Below, one piece after another: positions 38,740 to 48,600 of a DNA stretch of 64,000 nucleotides (position 1 is the first letter of the stretch; every line of letters starts with the position of its first letter). Origin of the DNA: Schistocephalus solidus (lineage: Eukaryota > Platyhelminthes > Cestoda > Diphyllobothriidea > Diphyllobothriidae); NCBI GenBank assembly GCA_017591395.1, contig WEDG01007654.1, forward strand, positions 24,771-88,770. Direction: 5' to 3'. Both the position numbers and the translations under genes were made by a program. The notes under the pieces were generated by a model. It did not search any database and was not told the origin of the DNA. It was given only the letters and a program-made list of their open reading frames with translations.

Positions 38740-41700
38740 TTCGTGTTGTAGCACTCAATGTTATATCGATCCAACTTTCGCTTAAAAGCCTCTAGGAATT
38801 CCGACATAACGACATCCAGAGGACGATTTTTCCAAACTTCGAGAAAAAGTACTTGCGAGTGTCCAGCTTAGCTCCAGTCACACCTTATCTTAGAGGATGA
38901 CTTCTCAAGTTCGTTGTTGCTGTTGCTATTTCGAAGAAATCACCTGAGACAAGACAGCAGTCCAGAATGCGTAATATGCGGAATGTGAGTATCAGGTCTC
39001 CACGAAGCTGTCTATAGCGCAAGGGAAAGAGATTCTGATTAGACAGCCGTGTTTCCTAAGGCTGTGAGGCCTGTCCATGGACAAGTTTGGTTGTTCACCT
39101 TTGGACCATTTCGAGGATGTTGATGTCCTTCGCTGCCCAGGGTCTCCAAGCTTAGATAGCGAATTCCAACTGCGGCCACACGAAGGTTCCGAAGAGATTG
39201 CTGAAGCCGTCGTAATTGAAGGCTGAAAAAGCTCGTTTGACGAAGTACAGAATCGACATCTCTGACTTCGCTACTTTTTCGCAATTTCGGGAAGGTTTAA
39301 GCGAGGGCGTGATCCAGACTCTCAGGTCCTTTTGGGCATCCAATTCTTTCAATGGTATGCCAATTGGTCGGTAAACTGTACGATTCAAAGGATTGCTTTT
39401 CCCGACTCGTATGCTGTTGCACTTGCTCTCATCGAACGGTTAGAGCCAGTCATTTGACCATTTTTGGAGTCGATTTAAGTATGCCTGCAAGTTCTCTTCG
39501 TCAGCCGCAGTTTAAATGACGTGTCAAAGTTTGAGATCATCGGCAAACATGGCAATATCGTAGTCCAGTCCGCTGGCGCAATCATTGATGTAGACAAGTA
39601 ACAAAATAGGGCCAAGGACAGAGCCTTGGGGAACACTACTCTCAACCTCAACCTTGGCCAACGGTTTGTCGCTGATATGGACAGTTTTCGGGCGGCCGAT
39701 TAGGAAGTTTTCTATCCATGTCAGAAGTCTACCTCTTACTCCTATGCGGCTGAGTTTATACAGAATGCGGTGGCGTGGCACGTTATTGAAAGCCGTTTTG
39801 AAGTCGATATAGACGGCGTGCACCGTATTTCCTCAATCGACTGTCTCAGTCCAACGGTCTTAACAGTAGAGCAAATTTGTGACGCAGGATCAACCTCTAC
39901 GGAAACCGTGCTGGACCTCGGATAGCAGATTGGTATGTTCTAGGAACTGCATTAGTTGTTGCTTAATTATTTTTTCCATGATTTTGCAGCAAACTGAAGT
40001 TAGGCGTACCGGTCGATAATTGTTTGCAGAAACCCGGCTTCCACCCTTATAAAATGGCGTAATCCATGGGGATTTCCAGTCGGTTTGTATACTTCCGGTC
40101 TGGAAGGATGTTTGGAAAAGCGTAGAGAGTTGTTTTGCCAACTCTCTCGCGAGCTCTTTCAACAGCTTTGCAGGTACTTCATAGGGACCCGATGACTTAG
40201 ATTCCTTTAACCCCAAAAGCTCCTTGAGGGCAGTAGTCTTGGTGAAATGAACAGTCTCGACTATTGTATCCACTTCGAAGCCATCGGTAGGGTAATCGTA
40301 TTTCGTTTCCTTTGTAAAAACAGACTGGAAAAATTCCGAAAGATTATCAGCCTTCGCACCGTCTTCAGTAAGGTCTATGCCCTCGGCGGTCCTCAGCAGG
40401 GGTATCGGATCCTTGTATCATGTATTCTGCCCGAGGTAACCGTAAAACAGTTTCGGGTTCACCGTGGCCCTGTTCAGCAGGTCCACTTCGAAAGCGTATC
40501 CTGTTCTAATAATAAGGCCCTTGACCCGGCTTCTCGGCATTTTGTACGCACTTAGAGATGCAGGAGTTCCGTCCGTAAGCGATTTTTCCACAATCTCCGC
40601 TTTTTGTTAACTTCAAGTTTAAGGCCTGCATAAGCGATCGCGGTCTGTTGGTTAACCTTTTTCTCAAAATCCGACAGTGATTTTCGATGAGCCTGTGCAG
40701 TATGTCCCGGAACGTTTCCCAGTCCTCGGATATGTTTCCATTGAATAAAGGTTCCCACTTAGTGTGCATGAGTTCGGCCCTCATTCCACCGAAATCGCCT
40801 CACCATTTATACTTTCTGACGGGTGTGGGTCTCTCGGATATTGAAAATAGCGAGTACTCCCATCGCAATACAACGTGGTCACTTTTACCTAGCGGCAGTG
40901 GACATAACACTTCGTCGATGCTGTCCTGCGACTTCATGAGAACGATGTCCAGGCAATTGGTCTGTTGTCCATCGCGCACCCTTGTTCGATAAGTGACGTG
41001 CTGTGTGAGAAGTAGCTTTATTGTCGTGCTCCGAAGGCAACCATCAAAGGCTATATCAAGCTTTAAGCGTAGGCCAAGCTCCAGTGGATGTGAGGCGTAT
41101 TAAAGTCACCCATGATCAGGGTATCCGACCGTCTAGCAATCTTTTTAAGCTCGTCTAGAAGGAAAGCATTGGCTACGGGGTCTCTTCTCGGTGGACGGTA
41201 GAGTGTCAGTACGTCTAAACGTGATGAACTTGGCACTTTTATGGATATCCTTGCCGCCTCGAAAGTAGACGCCCGTTTATCTGTTTTGTCTAAAACTGTA
41301 AGTTCACTTTTCACATATATGAGTACGCCTCCTCCTTGACGCCCTTTCCTGTCTTTTCTAAAAAGTTGGTAGCCAGCCATAGTAACCTCCCGGTCGTCCA
41401 CGTGTTGGGACAACCAGGTTTCTGGTAGGGAAATTATATCAGGAGATAGTTCACAGACATGAATCTTCAGCTCGTCGAGCTTCGGTAATATACTTTGTGC
41501 ATTGGTCTACATGAACGTTAGTTTTCAGTTTGTCCGGGACGTGCTTACGGTCGGGCGCGAGCCCTCCTTTACTGGGTCGACTGCGGGGTCATCCGGGAAC
41601 GGGCCTCTCCAGGGGGAGAAAAATGGATCACTTGGTTGTTGTAAATAACCGAATATGTTGAAATCAGGCTGTAAGAAAATCAATATTAAAGCGTCAATTA

Positions 41701-42070
41701 TCATTTTCAACCAAAAACGCGTGAGAAGCCACACTTCAATTTTTATCCAACGCTCGCCTGACATGTACACCTCAAACCCTACGTCAATAACGGCAAGACT
41801 GTGTGCCAGAACCTAAGATTGTATCCCACTACAAGGGGCCACGTGGTCGGTGCGCTGGACCAAGACAGAAACCAGCTCAGCGCACGGTTCAGTGAAGAGA
41901 CAACCTGGGCAGAGTAAGCCTTCACGTGGGTGGCCACTAGCACCAATGTTAGTGGGCCAAATTTCCAAGCTGCATCCGTCACACCCCTCTCTCGCCCTCC
42001 CGGGCACGGTGGCCAGACAAACGGGGGTGCGATCGGACGTAAGGTTTACCCTCATCTGGTTACGTCTCTG
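38740..42070 (-). mobile_element. CR1-like non-LTR element H, nearly full length
   Basis: The minus-strand order is 5' UTR (42070-41520), endonuclease (41500-41063), linker (40784-40300), RT (40273-39524), thumb and C-terminal domain (39440-38840). It is the only element here with all domains. It is dead through scattered stops and frameshifts. Its endonuclease is the same subfamily as the fragment at 304-695. Confidence 0.88.
38840..41500 (-). pseudogene. ORF2 of element H: endonuclease, RT, C-terminal domain
   Basis: Endonuclease: PDIISLPETWLSQHVDDRE, GRQGGGVLIYV, LTLYRPPRRD, LIMGDFNTPHIHW. Linker, then KSSGPYEVPAKLLKELA, YRPVRLTSVCCKIMEKII, VYIDFKTAFNNVPRHRIL, SSVPQGSVLGPILLLVYIND, MFADDLKL (catalytic FADD intact, about 39540). 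Then LRVWITPSLKPSRNCEKVAK, FVWPQLEFAI, LRYRQLRGDLILTF and TNLRGHPL. Stops occur after the endonuclease, before FYEK-like linker parts, and after FADDLKL. Confidence 0.88.
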
Positions 42071-42159
42071 ATGCTGGACTAGATTATGAATTCAAAACGT
42101 CAGAGGAACAAACCCCTTATTTAAACGATTGCACGTCCTTCTCGCTACTAACTTTGCAT

Positions 42160-42680
42160 AGCGTGGTATGTTCGCAAGAAACCCGCAACCTCTGATCTCC
42201 AAATGTATCTCAAATAGCAGCCTAATGCTCAAATGCTATGAAGGAGAGCAATCTGGGGTAGTGTATTGCATCTTATGCCCAAGCTCTCCTCGTAATTACA
42301 TAGGCCAGACTGAAAGCATGCTGGCATCGCGCATGCAGGAACATAGGTTGACGGTGCGATGGGCGACGAATTAGTGCAAGTTGCTGCCCGCACCTACGAA
42401 ACGGGCCAAGAGGTCAACATTGCAGCTGTCAAGATAATGGCCCACGCCGGAAACCAGATGAGTCGAGAATTGACTGAAGCCTGACCCACGGATGCGAACT
42501 CAATCAATCAATCGATGTATCGATTTTGCGCCGGTGGACTGAGCCCTGCGCAGTCACCTACATTGATTGGCTTGCACCCTCTATAAGTTTGACCTTTTTC
42601 GGTGATGCTGGTAGCGCTGACGCTGGACTCCTGCAGGAGTTTGAAATCTCAGAATAATAAAAAAATTCTCATTGAGCCAG
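42160..42680 (+). pseudogene. Penelope-like GIY-YIG endonuclease fragment and 3' end
   Basis: GVVYCILCPSSPRNYIGQTE, MLASRMQEHRLTVRWAT: the GIY (GVVY) and YIG (NYIG) halves, Arg and EH are all visible. A stop follows, then CRTYETGQEVNIAAVKIMAH-like sequence in another frame, IDFAPVD, AGTCACCTACATTGATTGG and a PLE 3' UTR (CTCCTGCAGGAGTTTGAAAT). Confidence 0.87.
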
Positions 42681-42764
42681 TACATTTATATGGGAACATA
42701 CGATCAATAATGTTCGTCTCGTCATATAATCGGGGAGGGGAGTGGCAGCTGGAGTCAGCTGGCT

Positions 42765-43290
42765 AATCAGCTGTGGGGGTTAAGTGGAGTCGTTCCCGGG
42801 GGAGAGGAGACGGTGTGGAGTGCATGTAATAAGCCGTCGTTGGTCATGCTAAGTTCCGAGCTTGTAGCAGGCTCTTTTTGTGCGCACAAGACCGGCTTTC
42901 CCAGCCGGATGGCGGTGGCTTCTGCTGTTGCTGGAAGCCACTGATCCAGTGACTCGGAGTAGTTTGGTGGCATCTTATAAAGCACATGGATGGCATCGTT
43001 GAGACCCACATGGTTCACGGAATAAACCATGTGTGTCCGCTTTTAACTTCGCATTTTCTCAGCCATACCGGGTGGTGTTCCCTTATTCGTTTGGATAGGC
43101 GCCGACGCGTGCGGCGAATATAACCTGCTCCACAGGAGCAAGTAAATCAGTAGTTACGCACGGAGGTGCTCTGAATCGGCAACCTATCCTTACCGGGTTG
43201 GTGGAGAATAATATACGAACCCTCGCCGCTGGGAAGGTTCGTGTGACGGCTTGGTCAAGGCGTCTTCTCAGGAGTTCGCTTATCACGTCC
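42765..43290 (-). pseudogene. Second-family Penelope-like endonuclease end, minus strand
   Basis: The 43286-43083 frame reads VTRTFPAARVRILFSTNPV, VEQVIFAARVGAYPNE. After a break, the 43030-42767 frame reads VNHVGLNDAIHVLYKMP and AEATAIRLGKPVLCAQKEP. The order matches the C-terminal part of a PLE family in which the GIY-YIG core is followed by HxxxxxHxIHVLY and a KPVLCxQKE block. It is distinct from the family at 42.2 kb. Confidence 0.6.
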
Positions 43291-44238
43291 CCTTGAAAGG
43301 GGACTTTGAGAAATAAGTTTTTTTTGCAGTGTGGCGGGTTTTTCTGGTCCTGCGACTAGATTATTTGTATTAAATCTATCCGGATACCCGTTCTCGCGAA
43401 GGAGGTTCTGGATCTTACGCAACAATAGACAAATAGCTCAGGTGATCGAACAATCTCCTGTGACTCGAACCTTTGCAATCATTCGAGATCCAGTATTCTC
43501 AAAAATCAGCTGCTGGCTCAGTCCTCAACAAATGGCCCCGAAACCGAAACAGCCCGCTGTGCGGGAGACCCCACGCCAGATTCCGAGGAAATCAGGGTAA
43601 GTTTGAAGGCTAGAGCTGTGTTAAGAGTTACCGTTAACAGTAGATTTGTGGCTACAGTTAAGGATTATGTTACAGTTAGCACAGATGAATATTTATTTTC
43701 GTAGAGTTATGTGAAAGGCCATCCTTAGTACTTGGACGTTGTAATCCCATTCCCGTGTCTTGTTTAGGGGGCCATATAAGTAGTCCTTACTGAAATAGTA
43801 AATTAGAGCTGATGTTCCTAATCCCCTCCACGGAACCCATAATCCCGTTCCGCAGTCAGACCGTATGACCCAACAGCCTCCATATGAGCCCTTGAACACG
43901 CAGGGTGACAGCTGACAAAGAGCGCCGCTGACGATGGCGAGAGGCCAAAACGTCAGGCAAACAAAATACTTGCCCCAGTGGGCACATCTCCCTCTTCTCA
44001 ACTGCCTCCTAGAATCCACTTTTTTGCATGCAGCAAAACACTGGCTCAATGACTAACCGGAGCCGGGTTTACATCCAAGGTCTCCTCGGCCTGGGGTTGG
44101 CATATAGTTAAATGATGATGCCAAACAAGTCGGAAACGGTCACGCGGGTACCCATCTAGCTTGCCTCACAAACACCCATCAGAAAGCTACTAACAAATCG
44201 ATAGTTATCAAACCCAGAAGCCAAGAGGGATTTATACT
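43291..44238. other. Region downstream of SEPHS2, no gene
   Basis: At 43929-43965, CTGACGATGGCGAGAGG and CAAAACGTCAGGCAAAC resemble the end of a plus-strand PLE (TCTGACGATGG…). A 118-codon minus-strand frame (44049-43693) has no motif. Confidence 0.35.
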
Positions 44239-44244
44239 TTTAAT
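44239..44244 (-). terminator. Candidate poly(A) signal ATTAAA
   Basis: The ATTAAA hexamer lies 9 nt beyond the outer SECIS helix on the minus strand. It is a common variant of AATAAA, and its position suits a 3' UTR of about 240 nt. Nothing else supports it. Confidence 0.4.
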
Positions 44245-44253
44245 ATAAAACAA

Positions 44254-44340
44254 GGCCAATGATGGCTGCAACATCAGCAAATCGACGTTCAAAAGGAGTT
44301 GACTTACATCGCAAGCGTCATAGGCAGCGGGATTCGGCCC
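44254..44340 (-). promoter_or_regulatory. Candidate SECIS element in SEPHS2 3' UTR
   Basis: On the minus strand, about 120 nt past the stop. Helix I GCUGC (44328-44324) pairs with GCAGC (44269-44265), with an outer GGCC/GGCC pair. The 5' core AUGA is at 44321-44318 and the 3' core UGAU at 44276-44273; these form the U·U, G·A, A·G, N·N quartet. Helix II has GC/GC, a U·U pair region, and CGAUGU/ACGUCG. The apical AA is at 44305-44304, 12 nt after AUGA. UCAA/UUGA could form a mini-helix (form 2). This was folded by eye, not computed. Confidence 0.72.
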
Positions 44341-44459
44341 ATAATAACAAAACACAACAGGGGCGGGTGCTCCAAAAAACGATAAAAAGGGAAAGGGGAG
44401 GGAACAGGGATGGGAGGGGGGACGGGGGGGGGCAACCACTAAAAACTCATCGCAATCAG

Positions 44460-44653
44460 TTACTTCAAGATCATGCTGGCGTGGGGAACTTCGAGGAAGG
44501 TGAGATCTGGCGAGAGCCGTGCAGTCCGGGCCTCCGAGGGGTTCGATGCCGGAAGCACCCGGCCGACGATCCAGGCAGGAGTGCCGTCCGCTTCAAAGAG
44601 ATCCTGGCAGTAGGCTTCAGCAGACTTCGACGGCAGGACGACCAACAGACCGC
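44460..44653 (-). CDS. SEPHS2: SEPHS2 exon 7 (last coding exon)
   Basis: 194 nt starting after ATCTGTAG and ending in TAA (44462-44460). It completes the ETSGGLL motif and encodes [26 protein letters not shown] and a short C-terminal tail that ends …VPHASMILK. The phase fits exon 6 exactly. Confidence 0.93.
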
Positions 44654-45625
44654 CTACAGATACGTGAACAGGTATTAGCAAAAATATCCAGGGGTGTCTG
44701 TCCAAGAAACGGACAGAGCATATTTAAAGACGCATAAAATAGCTTGAGTGCCCAATACACAAAAACTATAACGGAACAGACATGTTCCTTAAGCAGATCG
44801 GTGAGCAACATACTATCATCATATACCCGATCGCAACCGACAAAAACAACGAGCCCGTGGCTCAATGGTAGAGCTTTCGACTCAATTACCAAAGGTCGCG
44901 GGTTCGAATCCCAGGTGTGCCACACTTGGGATTGGGTATGACTGGCTGATGACGGCTAATAAGCCAGAAATGGCCATTCCGGTCTCCCTTGTCTTTGTCG
45001 GTTCCACTTTAACATCATATGCTACATGTCGCTATGCGACCGCCTGCGAGGGCTCTAGTCTGAGCTCCAGGGCACAACGGAACAGACATGTTCCTTAAGC
45101 AGATCGGTGAGCAACATACTATCATCATATACCCGATCGCAACCGACAAAAACAACGAGCCCGTGGCTCAATGGTAGAGCTTTCGACTCCAATTACCAAA
45201 GGTCGCGGGTTCGAATCCCAGGTGTGCCACACTTGGGATTGGGTATGACTGGCTGATGACGGCTAATAAGCCAGAAATGGCCATTCCGGTCTCCCCTTGT
45301 CTTTGTCGGTTCCACTTTAACATCATATGCTACATGTCGCTATGCGACCGCCTGCGAGGGCTCTAGTCTGAGCTCCAGGGCACAACGGAACAGACATGTT
45401 CCTTAAGCAGATCGGTGAGCAACATACTATCATCATATACCCGATCGCAACCGACAAAAAAAAACGAGCCCGTGGCTCAATGGTAGAGCTTTCGACCCAA
45501 TTACCAAAGGTCGCGGGTTCGAATCCCAGGTGTGCCACACTTGGGATTGGGTATGACTGGCTGATGACGGCTAATAAGCCAGAAATGGCCATTCCGGTCT
45601 CCCTTGTCTTTGTCGGTTCCACTTT

Positions 45626-45689
<64 letters not shown>

Positions 45690-48600
45690 AGTGTGCGGCT
45701 CACCGATCTGCTTAAGGAACATGTATGTTCTTTTGTGCCCCTGGAGCTCAAATTAGAGCTCTCGCAGGGTGAGTCGTATAACGACATAGCATATAGTTGA
45801 TAATGTGGAACCGACAAAGGTGTAAATCAGAAATTCTAATTTGTACAGTCATCAACAATCCTCTAAGTGTGGAACACCTGGGATTCGAACCCGCGACCTT
45901 TGGTATTTGAGTCGAACGCTCTACCATTCGAGTCCCAGGTGTTTCACACTTGGGATTGGGTATGACTGGCTGATGATGGCAAATAAGCCAGAAATGGCCA
46001 TTCCGGTCTCCCTTGTCTTTGTCGGTTCCACATTATCAACATATGCTACACGTCGCTATGCAACCGCCTGTCCGAGTTCCAGGGCACAACGGAACATAAA
46101 TGTTTCTTAAGCAGATCGGTGAGCCGCACACTATCATATATATACCAATTAGAAATAGGCATCCCAAGAAGTATAATTCGAAGCAAATAAGTTCTTTAGG
46201 AAAAAATAAGAAACTTTATTAGGTTAATTTTCGACGCTGTTTCCCCAGGTCGTCGTCAGAAGTGAAGTGTGCGAAACAGATAAAATTTAAAACGTGCCAA
46301 AAAGCGATATTGCTTATTCGTTCCTGCCGTGTGGATTGGTTGCCGCCTCTTCCATATTTCTTTCCGGTTGCCGTGCACAGGGTCTAATTCGACATGTCGG
46401 TTAATGCATGAGTTATCTGAGTAAATGGCCTACAAAATTCTCGGCCTTTCAGAAATTCTATAGTTTTCGATAGAGGTTCCAAAAATTGCGAGGACTCCAG
46501 ATTGCAGCAGATGAAATAATGATATCTTTCGATGTTGCCTCTCTTTTCACATTCATACCAATAGATTTGACAAGGCAATACGCATAAGAATTACTGCAGT
46601 CTTATGACATGGATGTGTCTGTATCTGCCTTGCCTAAACTCTTGGATCTATGCCTGGATACGAACTTTCCCTTCTCACAAGGATACTACAAACAGCTAAA
46701 GGGAGCCCCTATGGGTTCACCCATCTTCAGCTTCTTGGCTGAAGTACCTATGCAAAAATTAGAAGTCACGGCCTTACCACTAGTTAACCCCAAACTATGG
46801 GTACGCTATGTGGATGACACGTTTGTTATCGTTAAAAAGGATCAACTAGAAGCGCTGCATAGCCTTATTAACTCAACGTTACCAGGTATAACCTTCACGA
46901 TCGAAAGAGAAGTTGACAGTAAACTCCCATTTCTTGACGTCCTCGTAAAGCGAAACTGACGGGACATTTAAAATATCGGTTTACCACAAAGAACCTTATG
47001 CGGAAGTAATCCTGCATTACCAGAGCAACCACCCTGTCGCTCCAACGGCTACCCTTGCAGCTTCATGGAACGCAACAGACGTCCAAAACAAGCTGCAAGA
47101 CTAAGGACAGAACAACCTAAATTTTGGCGAGCGGTACCGTATCCGAAGCAGTCTCAAGACTCTTACAACTACTGGGGATCAGCGTCACCCACAGACCTGA
47201 GGCGACAATAAGACGTCTGCTCATGAGACCCAAGATTTCATCGTCGGTAATGGGTTCTGCACGGCACCTAACAATATTTATGGATGCTTAGCGTACTGGC
47301 GTTCTGCTGGCTCTACGGCTATTCGTGCAGAATGCTCTTCGGGGGAGTTCATCTTACCATTCCTTGCGAGGTCGGCTCAATCAACGGAATCGGAGGCAGG
47401 AAAGCAGACTGGATGCGATCGTACGCAAGCTCAATAGGAGCGAGTAAACGGGCGGGCATGATCCTATACTAGACAGAAACCCAGCCACAGGGGAACCGCG
47501 GAGAGCGCAAACCAGCATGACCTCCTGTGGAGGTTGAACGCAGACGTACGCGAACACAGTTCAAACATGAGCGCCGGCGACGGTGGTCGTCAGTCCCATA
47601 AGAACGGAGACACTGGCAACGGCTCAGACATCGACGAGACACGCACGGACGGGGGAGACACGCAGACGGGGGACGAGGAGGAATGCGTGGCTGGTTCAAC
47701 AAATGCGGGCAATGCAGACGAGATCAATGACCGTTGCCATCCCAACACATCCCACAGACGAGGCGAGGGAGAAGAGCCTTGACCAGCAGAACAGCGATTA
47801 ACTCCTCCTCCCACAGTGCATTCTGCACAAATAGCCGTAGAGCCAGCAGAATGCCAGCATGCTAAGCACCCATAAATAAGGTGAGGCGCCGTACAGAGCC
47901 CACCTCCGACGATGGAATCTTGTTTGATGTTGAAATGTCAGGAAAATAAACCTATGGTTCTCGCGATCGCCTCTTATTCTTCTCATTTATGCCCGGGGAC
48001 GGGGATTTTGGCTTCAATTATACAAATGTATGTATGTAAAGAGAGGGAGAAGTATGTGGTGGAGCTAACCCCGAGGTCTCCAGCGTTAGATCAAAATAAA
48101 CTGCATCACAACTGGTACATGATATTTTTTAGGCGACTTCTTTTCTATTGAAATAGCTAATCCTGGCCTTAGAGTGTATAAGCTGCGTGCGCAAAGTTGT
48201 AGCTTTGTGCGCTATTTGTATTTGGTGTTTCCTGAGCTGCCTTTCGACGAACTCAGATATATTCTTTACAAATGGGAGGCATCGCCAGTTTGCTGGTTTT
48301 GACGCCTGAGAGGTCGTAGCTCTAGAAATACCTTTTACTTTGTACTGTTGTCATCGTGTACATTGACTTTGCCCGTCAATGCCCGTTGTTTTTGTCAGTT
48401 GCGATCGGAATAGGAATCATGATAGTATGGTGTTCACGGATCTGCTTAAGGAACATGGATGTTCCGTTGTGCCCTGCAGCTCACCGTAGAGCCCTTAAGG
48501 CAGTCGAACAACGACGAGTAGCATATGTTGATAAGGTGGAACTGAAAAAGATAAGGGAGATCGGAATGTCCATTTCTGGCTTATTAGCCATCATCAGACA

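Larger units (their letters stand above)
44771..45631. repeat. Tandem array of about 307-bp units, each carrying a SINE
   Basis: Unit starts (ACGGAACAGACATGTTCCTT) are at 44771, 45077 and 45385, so periods are 306 and 308 nt. The third unit is cut by the (AT)n tract. The units are nearly identical, so the duplication is recent. The array lies in SEPHS2 intron 6 and overlaps the start of the intron 3' part. Confidence 0.93.
46505..47990 (+). pseudogene. Penelope-like element with YVDD reverse transcriptase
   Basis: [20 protein letters not shown], then after a stop [55 protein letters not shown] (catalytic YVDD intact) and [13 protein letters not shown] frameshift at about 46957 leads to [15 protein letters not shown] and [13 protein letters not shown]. 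The C-terminal GIY-YIG domain is not recognisable, so the end is rearranged. A PLE-like 3' tail lies at 47920-47990. It is located in intron 6 of SEPHS2, antisense to the gene. Confidence 0.88.

Noticed and set aside
44379..44455. SECIS starting at the GATGAG just after the SEPHS2 stop
   Set aside because: No complementary 3' strand and no TGA partner; the C-rich run follows instead. The fold at 44340-44254 is far better.
44851..45625. Cluster of three tRNA genes
   Set aside because: D-arm and B box look good, but the anticodon stem and outer T-stem mismatch. All share a SINE body and are tandemly duplicated.
47534..47782. Acidic 82-codon frame as a stand-alone gene
   Set aside because: Lies between inverted repeat arms inside a PLE with no independent evidence; kept only as an observation.
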